Shown: one piece after another, positions 7,507 through 16,095 of the stretch
How positions within the stretch are numbered: the first letter of the stretch is position 1
Layout of the letters: every line of letters starts with the position of its first letter
Source of the DNA: Cypionkella sp.
GTDB lineage: Bacteria > Pseudomonadota > Alphaproteobacteria > Rhodobacterales > Rhodobacteraceae
Direction of reading: 5' to 3'
Length of the DNA stretch: 64,000 nucleotides
Assembly (NCBI RefSeq): GCF_030652235.1
Contig: NZ_JAUSBA010000044.1
Span: forward strand, 1 to 64,000
Notes under the pieces: model-generated
Databases searched by the model: none
Seen by the model: only the letters and a program-made list of their open reading frames with translations
What the model was told of the DNA's origin: nothing
Position numbers and translations under genes: made by a program

Positions 7507-10500
7507 TCAATGAAAATCCCGACTTGGGAACAGCTTCTTGGCCTGCTCGCGTGGATGGTGGGCGGAGGACCTGACGCTGCCCCCGGCAGGCCGCTTGGTC
7601 TCGTCCGCTCGGCCATCATTGGCGTCGATGATCACGGGGCGACCCAAAGTCGCCAGCAAGGGCGAGACATCCTCGACCCGTTCGGCAATCAAATGGGTGG
7701 TTGGGCCGTCGCGCTGGATGCGCCCGGTGACGCGGACCAGTCGCCCGGCGATGACGGCCTTGCGGAACGCCTCGTAGACCTGTTTCCAGACAATCACATT
7801 TGCGGTGCCGGTTTCATCTTCCAGCGTCAGGAAAATCACGCCTGCGGCAGTGCCGGGCCTCTGGCGGGTGATAACGAGGCCAGTAATGGTGGCGCGGCCC
7901 TTGGCTTGGCCCAGGCGGTCATGCGGCAGGCTTTCGGGCAGGCGCGCGCGCAGGAGCTCCATCGGATGGGCGCGCAAGCTGAGACGCAGTGACAAGTAAT
8001 CTTCGATCACCTCTTGGCCCAAAGTCATCTGGGGCAGGGTGACAGTTGGTTCAATGCCGCCTTCGCCATCCGGGCCAAACAGCGGCAGCGGGGCAGGGGC
8101 CTTCAGCGCTTTGGCGGCCCACAGGGCATCTCGACGCATCAGGCCGAGGGCCGCAAAGGCATCGGCTTCGGCAAGTCGCTCCAGCGTATCTGGATGCATG
8201 CCCGCCCGGCGCCAGAGGCTTTCAACATCGGGATAGCCGTTGCCGCGCGAGGCCACGATCCAAGAGGCATCCTCTTCCCGCATCCCCTTGATTTGACGGA
8301 ATCCCAGCCGCAAGGCCAGGCCACCATCGGCGCGCAGTTCCAGCGTGCAATCCCAAACCGAATGGTTGACCGAGATCGGGCGTATCTCGACGCCATGATC
8401 GCGGGCATCGCGCACCAGTTGGGCCGGGGCATAAAAGCCCATCGGCTGGCTGTTCAGCAGGGCGCAGGTAAAGACCGCCTGGTGATGGCACTTTAGCCAG
8501 GCCGAGATATAGACCAGCCGCGCGAAACTGGCGGCATGGCTTTCGGGAAAGCCGTAAGACCCGAAGCCTTCGATCTGCGCAAAACAGCGTGCCGCGAAAT
8601 CCGCGTCATAACCCCGCGCCAGCATGCCGGAGACGAAACGGTCGCGAAACGAGCCGATGGTGCCCATGCGCTTGAAGGTTGCGAGGCTACGGCGCAAACG
8701 ATCTGCTTCCGACGGCGTGAACCCTGCGGCCACCACAGCTATTTGCATCGCCTGTTCCTGAAACAGTGGCACGCCATAGGTGCGCGCCAGCACCTCCATC
8801 AAGGCGGGGCCAAGGTCTTCGACCTTCTCGCGCCCCATGCGGCGGTTGATGAACGGATGCACCATGCCACCCTGAATCGGGCCGGGGCGGACGATGGCCA
8901 CCTCGCAAACCAGATCATAGAACTTGCGGGGCCGCATCCGGGGCAGGAAGTTCAACTGCGCCCGGCTTTCCACCTGAAACACTCCGATGGCATCAGCGCG
9001 GCAGAGCATGTCATAGACCGGGACATTCTCTGGCGGGACGTTGGCCAGCGTCAGCTTTTGGCCGCGATGATCGGCCAGCAAGGTGAAGGCCTTGCGGATC
9101 GCGGTCAGCATGCCAAGGGCGAGGATATCGACCTTCAAAAGGCCAAGGGCATCAATATCATCCTTGTCCCATTCGAGGATGGTGCGATCCTCCATCGCGG
9201 CGTTTTCGATGGGGCAGAGTTCATCCAGCCGCCCATGGGTGATCACGAACCCGCCGACATGCTGCGACAGGTGGCGGGGGAAGCCGATGATTTCGCCGAT
9301 CAGTCTGGCGGCCAGCACCATGCGACCGTCGCTCGGATCGAGGCCGGCATCGCGCATCCGGTCATCGCCGGGCGCGGCAGAGGACCAGCCCCATATTTGG
9401 CCCGACAGGCGCGCAATCACGTCCTGGCTTAGGCCCATGACCTTGCCGACCTCGCGAATCGCGGCGCGGCTGCGGAAATGGATCACCACGGCTGTCAGGC
9501 CGGCGCGCTCGCGGCCATAGCGCTCGTAAATCCACTGGATCACCTCTTCGCGGCGTTCATGCTCGAAATCGACGTCGATATCCGGCGGCTCGCCGCGTTC
9601 TTTCGAGATGAACCGCTCAAAAATCAGAGTGATGCTCTCTGGTGGCACCTCGGTGACGCCCAACAGGTAGCACACGACCGAATTGGCCGCCGAGCCGCGC
9701 CCTTGGCAGAGGATACCTTTGGAGCGGGCGAACTGGACGATGTCATGCACGGTTAGGAAATAGGGCGCGTAGTCCACTTCGTGGATCAGGGTCAGTTCCT
9801 TCTCGACACGATGGACGATCTTGGGCGGCGGGCCTGCGGGATAGCGCCAGTGCAACCCTTCGCGGGTCAGGCGCTCCAACCGGGCTTGCGCGGGTTCGCC
9901 ACCCTGCGCCTCATCGGGGTATTGGTAGCGCAGATCGCTCAGCCTGAAGGCGCAGCGATCTGCAATCTCGACGGTGCGGCGCAGAGCGGCGGGGTGGCGA
10001 TGGAACAGCCGGGCCATTTCGGCCCCGGATTTCAGGCGGCGTTCACCGTTGGCCAGCCGCCGCTCGCCGATATTGTCGATGGTGACGCCTTCCCGCATGC
10101 AAGTCAGCACATCGGCCAGGGGGCGGCGGGCAGATCGGTGCATCAGCACATCTCCCACCGCAACCAAGGGCAGGTTCACGCCTTGCGCCAAGATGCCGAG
10201 TTTATCGACGAGGGCTTGATCACGGCCGTCGTACCGGGGTGCTGCCCCAAGGAAACATCGGCCGGGAAAGCCGCGGGCGATGGCCAGCAGATCGCTGCGG
10301 GTGGTTTTGGGGTTCTGATCTTCCATCGGATCGGGGGGCAGGGCGATCAGGATCATGCCTGTCCCCCATGCGATCAGATCGACGCGTTGCAGGTGGCATT
10401 TACCCTTTGGCGCGCGGCGCTTGCCCAAGGACAAGAGCCGCGTCAGGCGCGACCAGGCGGTCAGATCGGTCGGCAGGGCCAGCCACTCGACCGCAGAATC

Positions 10501-10896
10501 GGTCAACACCAACCTTGCGCCCGCGATCAGCTTTGGCAGCGGCACCTCGGATAGGGCAGGGGGGTCCGTGTGGCCGGTGAAATGCGGTGGGTTTGTATGA
10601 GATATGGGTAGGCGACTGGAATGATCGGTCACGCGCTGTGACCGGATGGTCGGGCCCTCTTGCACAGTCTCCGCAGTCGTGGCCTTTGCCTCGTCCCGCA
10701 ACCGCGCCAGTTCCTTCAGCGCGGAGAAGGCCCGCACGACACCAGCCACAGAATTGCGGTCAGTGATGGCGATGGCGGTCAGTCCCAATTCTGCCGCCCG
10801 CGTGACCAGTTCCTCAGGATGCGACGCACCGGTCAGGAACGTGAAGTTCGAGGTGACGCACAACTCGGCATAGGGCTGAAAGCGGGGTGCGGTCAT
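7507..10896 (-). CDS. dnaE2: error-prone DNA polymerase III alpha subunit DnaE2 (ImuC)
   Basis: The 1129-residue protein has the PHP domain at its N-terminus (SNFTFLTGASHPEELV, then AIAITDRNSVAGVVRA). The polymerase core carries PDIDVDFEHERREEVIQW with catalytic aspartates and the YGVPLFQEQAMQ segment. Tandem HhH follows, and an OB-fold lies near the C-terminus (ATITGLVITRQRPGTAAGVIFLTLEDETGTANVIVW). This is the translesion paralogue of the replicative DnaE. It acts with ImuA and ImuB on damaged DNA and is the cause of SOS mutagenesis in many alphaproteobacteria. The start at 10896 overlaps the imuB stop by 4 bp (ATGA); the longer frame to 11001 is rejected. The gene is last in the imuA-imuB-dnaE2 operon under the LexA box at 13028. 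Confidence 0.95.
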   Translation of the reverse strand: MTAPRFQPYAELCVTSNFTFLTGASHPEELVTRAAELGLTAIAITDRNSVAGVVRAFSALKELARLRDEAKATTAETVQEGPTIRSQRVTDHSSRLPISHTNPPHFTGHTDPPALSEVPLPKLIAGARLVLTDSAVEWLALPTDLTAWSRLTRLLSLGKRRAPKGKCHLQRVDLIAWGTGMILIALPPDPMEDQNPKTTRSDLLAIARGFPGRCFLGAAPRYDGRDQALVDKLGILAQGVNLPLVAVGDVLMHRSARRPLADVLTCMREGVTIDNIGERRLANGERRLKSGAEMARLFHRHPAALRRTVEIADRCAFRLSDLRYQYPDEAQGGEPAQARLERLTREGLHWRYPAGPPPKIVHRVEKELTLIHEVDYAPYFLTVHDIVQFARSKGILCQGRGSAANSVVCYLLGVTEVPPESITLIFERFISKERGEPPDIDVDFEHERREEVIQWIYERYGRERAGLTAVVIHFRSRAAIREVGKVMGLSQDVIARLSGQIWGWSSAAPGDDRMRDAGLDPSDGRMVLAARLIGEIIGFPRHLSQHVGGFVITHGRLDELCPIENAAMEDRTILEWDKDDIDALGLLKVDILALGMLTAIRKAFTLLADHRGQKLTLANVPPENVPVYDMLCRADAIGVFQVESRAQLNFLPRMRPRKFYDLVCEVAIVRPGPIQGGMVHPFINRRMGREKVEDLGPALMEVLARTYGVPLFQEQAMQIAVVAAGFTPSEADRLRRSLATFKRMGTIGSFRDRFVSGMLARGYDADFAARCFAQIEGFGSYGFPESHAASFARLVYISAWLKCHHQAVFTCALLNSQPMGFYAPAQLVRDARDHGVEIRPISVNHSVWDCTLELRADGGLALRLGFRQIKGMREEDASWIVASRGNGYPDVESLWRRAGMHPDTLERLAEADAFAALGLMRRDALWAAKALKAPAPLPLFGPDGEGGIEPTVTLPQMTLGQEVIEDYLSLRLSLRAHPMELLRARLPESLPHDRLGQAKGRATITGLVITRQRPGTAAGVIFLTLEDETGTANVIVWKQVYEAFRKAVIAGRLVRVTGRIQRDGPTTHLIAERVEDVSPLLATLGRPVIIDANDGRADETKRPAGGSVRSSAHHPREQAKKLFPSRDFH

Positions 10897-12428
10897 GCAA
10901 ACTCCCCCTGCACATACCAATTTTGCGCCCCTGCGGTCGCGGGCCAGTTCGCATCTTGCGGGCCGGTCCAGCTCTGCGCTTGTGGGGTCACGAACAGCCA
11001 AAGGCGCGGACCTTCCTGCGTCTCGACCCGCCAGTAATCGCGCAGGCCCGAACGCCAGGCCGGGTCATCGAACCACCATTCGGGTGCTATCCGCTCCGGT
11101 CCCGCTGCGCGCAGGGTGGTGAAGCGCATCCGACGCCAGCGGAAACTGGCGGGAGGGGTGCCGGAGGCATCCGTCACAGGTTCTGGCGGGAAAAGGGTGA
11201 TCGGGCGGTTCGAGCCTGCGCGATGAGGGGTTGGCTCGGGTGCCGAATAGGCCGCAGGGGCCATGAGAAAGCTGCGCTCTGGGATCAGGCTGGTCGCGGG
11301 CAGAAGGCGCAGGACACGCTCAAAGCCGATCCGGTTGCCGACCGAGGACATCAGGTCTGCCAAGGCATCTTCCGTTCGGATGGACGTGCCGCCGCCGATC
11401 TGCCCCGATACCTGCTCTGGGGCAAGAGCTTCGGTCACGGGGGCTGTCAGACGCATCGCGTCGATGCCAAAGCCGGAATCGATCTCGTCGACGCCTTTGG
11501 CGAACAGCGCCGCAATACGGGCAGGGTCGCGCATCGGGCGGGCGAGGCCGATCTCGACCTGTGCGGAGCCGCGATCCACGCGCCGCAACTCCAGCCGCAC
11601 CCGTCGTGCGCCCATGTGATGCTGGGCGAGTTTTGCGCATAGACGGTCCAGCAGGCGCGCGAGGCCCGCCATGACATCTGATTGCAGACCGATCGGTTCC
11701 GGCAAGGTCATCCGCACCCCGAAATGTGGGGCATCGGGCTCCGCTGCCACCGGCTCGGATTGCGCGCCAAGTGCCTGATCCAGCCGCAGCACCAGCCCCT
11801 GACCAAAACGCCGCGCCAGTGGTGCGCGGGGCAGCGGAATCAGATCAGCGATGCGCAGCAGCCCCATGCGCGACAAGCCTTCCGCAGTGTCATGATCCAC
11901 TCGGAGGGCCGTGACGGGCAGGTGTCCGATTTCTTCGGCCAGCCGTCCATCGGGCACGATCCCACCGCCATGGCGGGCGAGGGCATGGGCTGCTCCGCGC
12001 GTGCCGGCAATGGCACTGGCGGCATGCAGGCCAGCGCGCTCCAGCCGGGCTTGCAGATCCTCGCGCAAATCCTCCTCACCGCCAAAGAGATGCGGCACAC
12101 CTGAGATATCTGCCATCAGCCCGTCAACACCGTCGGTTGCCACCATGGGCGCATAGCGGCTGGCCCAGCGGCGCAAGCTGGCCAGCGCCGCCGCCTCGCG
12201 CGCCAGATCGGCAGGGCGCGTGGCGAGATCGGGACACATGGCACGGGCATCGGCCAGCGCCATGCCGCGCCTGAGGCCCCGTGCCGAGGCCGCCTGGTTC
12301 AGGCAATGCAAATGATCGGAATTGCCCGACCGATGGGTCAGGGCAAAGGGCCCCTCAAGGGGCCGTTTCCGCAGGCTCGTGTCGCTGGCGAGCCTCGGAA
12401 ACCATATGGAAAGCAGCCGACGTGCCAT
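10893..12428 (-). CDS. imuB: ImuB, Y-family polymerase-like mutasome protein
   Basis: The 511-residue protein starts MARRLLSIWFPRLASD and follows the Y-family fold (AASARGLRRGMALADARAMCPDL, then DGVDGLMADISGVPHLFGGEEDL). The acidic catalytic set of true DinB enzymes is not preserved: the first strand has WFP where active enzymes have D-x-D. ImuB is known as a catalytically dead adaptor that links ImuA and DnaE2 to the sliding clamp. The segment RPITLFPPEPV near residue 407 matches the place where ImuB proteins carry a clamp-binding motif. It overlaps imuA by 74 bp and dnaE2 by 4 bp, so the three are translationally coupled. Confidence 0.92.
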   Translation of the reverse strand: MARRLLSIWFPRLASDTSLRKRPLEGPFALTHRSGNSDHLHCLNQAASARGLRRGMALADARAMCPDLATRPADLAREAAALASLRRWASRYAPMVATDGVDGLMADISGVPHLFGGEEDLREDLQARLERAGLHAASAIAGTRGAAHALARHGGGIVPDGRLAEEIGHLPVTALRVDHDTAEGLSRMGLLRIADLIPLPRAPLARRFGQGLVLRLDQALGAQSEPVAAEPDAPHFGVRMTLPEPIGLQSDVMAGLARLLDRLCAKLAQHHMGARRVRLELRRVDRGSAQVEIGLARPMRDPARIAALFAKGVDEIDSGFGIDAMRLTAPVTEALAPEQVSGQIGGGTSIRTEDALADLMSSVGNRIGFERVLRLLPATSLIPERSFLMAPAAYSAPEPTPHRAGSNRPITLFPPEPVTDASGTPPASFRWRRMRFTTLRAAGPERIAPEWWFDDPAWRSGLRDYWRVETQEGPRLWLFVTPQAQSWTGPQDANWPATAGAQNWYVQGEFA

Positions 12429-12960
12429 TCCAGTTCAAAACCCACCTTCCAAGAGTTCCCTTTTTGTTCTTGTTAAGGGCCCATTGATGCAGAGTCGAGT
12501 CCGCAGGCTGGCTGGCCAGAGGCTCGCAGGCCCAGCGTGTCTCGGTGGCATTGCTGCCCGCCTCTTGCCGGATCAACATCAAACCGGTGGTGCGCCCGGC
12601 CTCGGCAGCGAGTTGCAACCGGCGGCCTGCGGTCAGCGAGAGGGGTTTTTCCGGCTCGGCGATCACCAGACTGACCGGCACCGCGCGCAGGGCTTCCTCG
12701 ATGCACCAGAGCAGGTCGGTCTCACCCATGGGGCGAAAGAGATGCAGCCGCTCGCCCACACCGCGCGGCAAGCCGCGCAGCATCGGCAGTTCCGGCGCAT
12801 GGGAAGGCAGAATCCAGACCAGCGGCCCCGGGTGCCGCGCCGCCTGAAACAGCGCGAAGGCCCGGCGGCCGCGGCCTTCAGCTTCGTGCACGCGCCGCGC
12901 GCGCAGATCGAAGGGATCGGCGGGGTTGGTGGCAATGCCAAGATCAGACCGCATCTGCAC
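12355..12960 (-). CDS. imuA: ImuA, RecA-like mutasome accessory protein
   Basis: This 201-residue protein is the first gene of the mutasome operon. It has the ImuA pattern: GPLVWILPSHAPELPMLRGLP, ETDLLWCIEEALRA, VSLVIAEPEKPLSLTAGRRLQLAAEAGRTTGLMLIR and TRWACEPLAS. ImuA is distantly related to RecA/SulA and binds ImuB and RecA. It lacks an obvious Walker A motif. The start could be 12960 or the in-frame ATG at 12954; a LexA box lies 68-82 bp upstream at 13028-13042. The last 74 bp are shared with imuB in another frame, a long overlap for this operon, and the C-terminal 25 residues may be poorly conserved. Confidence 0.88.
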   Translation of the reverse strand: MQMRSDLGIATNPADPFDLRARRVHEAEGRGRRAFALFQAARHPGPLVWILPSHAPELPMLRGLPRGVGERLHLFRPMGETDLLWCIEEALRAVPVSLVIAEPEKPLSLTAGRRLQLAAEAGRTTGLMLIRQEAGSNATETRWACEPLASQPADSTLHQWALNKNKKGTLGRWVLNWNGTSAAFHMVSEARQRHEPAETAP

Positions 12961-13027
12961 GCATTCCTTCCGCCATGACCTGCTGTTGACCTGCGGGAGA
13001 GCAGCCCCAAGCTTTTCGAATCCATTT

Positions 13028-13042
13028 GTTCATGCTATGTTC
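13028..13042. promoter_or_regulatory. LexA box (SOS), GTTC-N7-GTTC
   Basis: GTTCATGCTATGTTC is an exact match to the GTTC-N7-GTTC LexA operator described in Rhodobacter and other alphaproteobacteria. It lies between the divergent imuA operon (start 12960) and the small gene starting at 13067, and could repress both. Confidence 0.85.
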
Positions 13043-13066
13043 ATGCAATAAGGGAGGGACTAGCCA

Positions 13067-13324
13067 ATGGTCAACACCATAGAGGTGCCGCGGCCCGCAG
13101 CTGACGGCTGGGTCATTGAGGTTATGCCCAACACGGGCCAGCCTGTTACGAACTGGTTGGTCGTCGGGCCCTTTTATGAGTCCGGGTCAGAGACCAATCG
13201 CCAAGGCGTCCCTGATTGGATGTTTGACGATGAAGAAGAAGCCCTCAGCTATGCCCGCGCGGCTGCTGAAGACGCGCCGTATCATGTAAAGGTCGTTGTT
13301 TATCCGGCGGACCCGATTGACTGA
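13067..13324 (+). CDS. small hypothetical protein of the SOS mutasome locus
   Basis: The 85-residue acidic protein (MVNTIEVPRPAADGWVIEVM...) has a strong AGGGAGGG ribosome site 8 nt before the ATG. It has no signal peptide, membrane segment or cysteine. The pattern of short beta strands (GWVIEVMPNTG, NWLVVGPFY, YHVKVVVYP) and a helix rich in Glu/Ala (FDDEEEALSYARAAAEDA) suggests a compact alpha/beta fold. I do not recognise the family. The LexA box at 13028-13042 ends 24 bp before the start, so SOS control is likely. It is convergent with the SRAP gene, 9 bp away. Confidence 0.8.
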   Translation: MVNTIEVPRPAADGWVIEVMPNTGQPVTNWLVVGPFYESGSETNRQGVPDWMFDDEEEALSYARAAAEDAPYHVKVVVYPADPID

Positions 13325-13333
13325 GGGGCGGGT

Positions 13334-14014
13334 TCAGGCCGCGTCCTCGCGCATCCCTTCCGCGACGATCTGCAGCATCCCGTCCGGCAGGGGCCGTTGT
13401 AACTGCGGTGCCTCGGCTACGGGTGCAGTCAGCCAGCGCCGCCAGTCTTCGGGCGTCGTCAGGATGACTGGCATGGCCTTGGGATGAATCGGTGCCACCT
13501 CACGGTTGGGCGGACAGGTCAGGAATGCGAACAACTCCGCCGTGACCGCGCCCTCCTTCAGCTTGCGCACCGAGGTCCATTCGGTGCGGATGCCTGCAAA
13601 AAACGCCAGCGGCCGATCAGCGCCGAGGGCAAACCAGACCGGATGGTTGCGGGGTGCGCCGGGACGGCTGTCGATCTCGGAAAAGCTGGTGAAGGGCACA
13701 AGGCAGCGGTTGGAAACCCCGAGCCAGCGCTTCCAATGCGAGGAGGCCACGTTGCGGATATTGGTGACGCCGGGATCGGTGCGTTTGCCTTCCAGAAACA
13801 CCTGCGGTGTTGGCATCCCCCAACGAGCCTTGGTCAACTGCCAGCCACCATTCACCCCATGCCGGATGATTGGTGCGGCATAGTCGGGGAAAATTCCAGC
13901 CATCGGTGGCAGGTTGCCCACCAGATCCTCATAGACCTCGTCTTCACCGGCCATGTCGTCAAAGACATGCCGCATCGCGTCCTGGCTTTTGGTCTGGGAA
14001 TAGAGGTTGCACAT
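13334..14014 (-). CDS. SRAP domain protein (HMCES/YedK family)
   Basis: The 226-residue protein starts MCNLYS, with the catalytic Cys2 that forms a thiazolidine link to abasic sites in single-stranded DNA. Other family features are ARWGMPTP, TNIRNVASSHWKRWL, NRCLVPFTSFSEI and the late histidine in APIHPKAMPVIL. HMCES/YedK shields abasic sites and competes with error-prone bypass, so its position beside imuA-imuB-dnaE2 is sensible. A LexA box lies 38-52 bp upstream of the start (14052-14066), which puts it in the SOS regulon of this strain. Met1 must be removed to expose Cys2. Confidence 0.93.
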   Translation of the reverse strand: MCNLYSQTKSQDAMRHVFDDMAGEDEVYEDLVGNLPPMAGIFPDYAAPIIRHGVNGGWQLTKARWGMPTPQVFLEGKRTDPGVTNIRNVASSHWKRWLGVSNRCLVPFTSFSEIDSRPGAPRNHPVWFALGADRPLAFFAGIRTEWTSVRKLKEGAVTAELFAFLTCPPNREVAPIHPKAMPVILTTPEDWRRWLTAPVAEAPQLQRPLPDGMLQIVAEGMREDAA

Positions 14015-14051
14015 GGGCTGATCCGGAATCGGGGGCAGGGCGGGTAATCTG

Positions 14052-14066
14052 GAACATTGCCAGAAC
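14052..14066. promoter_or_regulatory. LexA box upstream of the SRAP gene
   Basis: GAACATTGCCAGAAC is GAAC-N7-GAAC, the reverse complement of GTTC-N7-GTTC. It lies 38 bp upstream of the SRAP start codon in the promoter position for the minus-strand gene. Confidence 0.8.
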
Positions 14067-14228
14067 GCAGGCTGTGTTGGAAGAGCTGCCTTGAAGGGCC
14101 TCGGTTCCCAGCGGACGTCTGATCGTTGCTTTGCTGGTCCACATCAGAGTCAGAGAGGGGCTGTTTCGTCTGTGACGGGTTGATGAGTTGGGGGAGAGGC
14201 CTCCGGCCCCCGTCGCGGAGTTATTGTC

Positions 14229-15425
14229 ATGAACAGCATGGAAATCCTGGAACCCGCCCGGCCGGTGCGCGGCGGCTACAAGGTGGATGTCACCCGCGGG
14301 GAGCGGAACGGGCGGGTGTCGTCCGAATGGTGGGGTCGCCCCGATGACGAGCGGTTCCTCTCGCTCGATGACCTCTGGTCTTCGGTCAAGGCGCGGTCCG
14401 AGCGCAGCCGGACCCGGATTGTCGAGACGGCGAAGATCCATGTCGAGGCGAGCCGGGACAATGCGGAGAAGCTGCACCTGATACTGCCCAAATCGGACGT
14501 ACCCGTTGCTCCGACCCATTGGGCCTTCGGCCAGCTTGCCAGCATCGTCGGAGCGCCCGCAGCCTATCTACGCCAGCTGCCCGCAACGCTCGCCGGCGTC
14601 AATCTGCAATATGGCCTCTCGTCGCATCGCGCCGAGCAGGTGAAGACCTTCGAGTTTGAGGATGGCCGAACCGAACTGCGCGCGGTCACCGGGCCAGATT
14701 ATGGCCGTATCCACGACCACGAACTGGTCGAAGCCGTACAGCGCATCGCTGGCAACGGTACCGGCGATACGCGCTGGAAAGTGCCGGGCGTGCTTGACTG
14801 GTCGACCGGGGTCTACAATCCCGATGTCGAGATCAGCCGCGACACGACCACGCTCTATGCCTCGGACCGGGATGTCTTCGTCTTCCTGGTCGACGACCGC
14901 AATCCGATCGAAGCGGGCCGGTTGCCAGATGGCTCTCCCGATCTCTATTTCCGGGGATTTTATTGCTGGAACTCCGAGGTCGGGGCAAAGACCCTTGGAA
15001 TGGCCAGCTTCTATCTGCGCGCCGTCTGTCAGAACCGCAACCTCTGGGGCGTCGAGGATTTCCAGGAGATTACGATCCGCCACTCGAAATACGCCGCCTC
15101 TCGCTTCGCCCAGGAGGCGGCACCAGCACTGACCCGCTTTGCCAATTCCTCGCCCATGGGCTTCGTGAACGGCATCACGGCGGCGCGCCAGCAGATCGTC
15201 GCGCGCGACGACGAGGAGCGGGAGACATTTCTGCGCAAGCGCGGGTTCTCGAAGGCCGAGTCCGGCAAGATCATCGAAAAGGTGCTGATGGAGGAGGGCC
15301 GTCCACCCGAGAGCATCTTCGATTTCGTGCAGGGCATCACGCGGCTTGCACGGGACAAGACCCAGCAGGATGCCCGGCTCGATATGGAAGGCCGTGCCAA
15401 GAAGCTCCTCGACCGCGTCGGCTGA
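14229..15425 (+). CDS. DUF932 family protein of mobile elements
   Basis: The 398-residue soluble protein matches the DUF932 / phage-plasmid-like protein pattern: LHLILPKSDVPVAPTHWAFGQ, LSSHRAEQVKTFEFEDGRTELRAVTGPDYGRI, STGVYNPDVEISRDTTTLYASDRDVFVFLVDD and FYLRAVCQNRNLWGVEDFQE. Its biochemical role is unknown. DUF932 genes occur on conjugative plasmids and integrative elements, often in a cassette with small hypothetical genes and a short radC-like gene, exactly as here. GGAG 8 nt upstream supports the ATG at 14229 (MNSMEI). It is followed by the 75-residue protein and the radC fragment on the same strand. It is full length, so the mobile-type cassette is intact up to the junction at 16095. 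Confidence 0.85.
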   Translation: MNSMEILEPARPVRGGYKVDVTRGERNGRVSSEWWGRPDDERFLSLDDLWSSVKARSERSRTRIVETAKIHVEASRDNAEKLHLILPKSDVPVAPTHWAFGQLASIVGAPAAYLRQLPATLAGVNLQYGLSSHRAEQVKTFEFEDGRTELRAVTGPDYGRIHDHELVEAVQRIAGNGTGDTRWKVPGVLDWSTGVYNPDVEISRDTTTLYASDRDVFVFLVDDRNPIEAGRLPDGSPDLYFRGFYCWNSEVGAKTLGMASFYLRAVCQNRNLWGVEDFQEITIRHSKYAASRFAQEAAPALTRFANSSPMGFVNGITAARQQIVARDDEERETFLRKRGFSKAESGKIIEKVLMEEGRPPESIFDFVQGITRLARDKTQQDARLDMEGRAKKLLDRVG

Positions 15426-15581
15426 CCGCATCGGTTTCTGAGATCCGTATTCTGCTCCGCAGCGCAAAGCGCTGCGGGCTGCTTGGGCACGTCGAGGTCG
15501 GCAGAAAGCCGCTCCTGCTCGCGAACCCAACATCTCCGCCAAGCCTCCCATCCACTTCGACCGTTTGATCGGGGAGGGGGC

Positions 15582-15809
15582 ATGGCGGCCTTTCATATCG
15601 AGGATGACATGCAGACCTTTGACTACAAAGTGGACAATGCAGTTCACGCCGCTTTCATGGCTCTCGGACTTGCGGTCGCGAACCATATCGAGCTGGCCTA
15701 TCGGCTCAACGACTTCATCACGCAGGAGTTCCAGTTCGTCGTGACTGATGATGACGGCGAGGATCCGGCCGGTGCCGCAATCGATCAGGGGATCGCCGAT
15801 GCTGAATGA
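15582..15809 (+). CDS. small hypothetical protein of the DUF932-radC cassette
   Basis: The ATG at 15582 follows a strong GGGAGGGGG ribosome site and gives 75 residues ([37 protein letters not shown]...). The C-terminal end is very acidic ([21 protein letters not shown]). The protein is probably mostly helical and has no membrane segment. Its end overlaps the start of the radC fragment at 15799, so the two were translationally coupled. I do not recognise the family. Confidence 0.7.
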   Translation: MAAFHIEDDMQTFDYKVDNAVHAAFMALGLAVANHIELAYRLNDFITQEFQFVVTDDDGEDPAGAAIDQGIADAE

Positions 15810-16095
15810 GCAAGAGCAGACCGTGATCCTGGAGGCACGCGAGATTCTCGGGCGCTACCTGAACCGAAACCCCGTCCTTGGCAGTTGGCAAGCGGTCATG
15901 GATTACTGTGCCCTTTCGGTGCGCGGCGAAGTTGAGTGCTTCCACGTGCTTTACCTCGACCGGAAAAACCGGCTGATCGCGGACGAGCGGCTGTCTGTCG
16001 GCACCGTCGACCACGTTCCGGTCTATCCCCGCGAGATCCTGAAACGCGCATTGGCACTCAATGCCTCCGCGCTGATCCTGGTCCATTATGTGGCG
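15799..16095 (+). pseudogene. radC: 5' part of a mobile-type radC (JAB/MPN domain), truncated at a palindromic junction
   Basis: From ATG 15799 the frame reads [20 protein letters not shown], then the RadC domain: [49 protein letters not shown]. It then stops matching exactly where the metal-binding HNHPSGDP motif should begin, replaced by YVACHK. The frame stays open to 16674 but only because it reads the opposite strand of the second radC copy. Without the H-x-H and Asp residues no JAMM metal site can form, so this is a broken gene. It lacks the N-terminal HhH half of chromosomal RadC, as is usual for plasmid and island versions. Confidence 0.8.

Noticed and set aside
8536-9432. Long plus-strand frames within dnaE2 (also 9781-10554)
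   Set aside because: They are antisense shadows of the polymerase gene in high-GC DNA.
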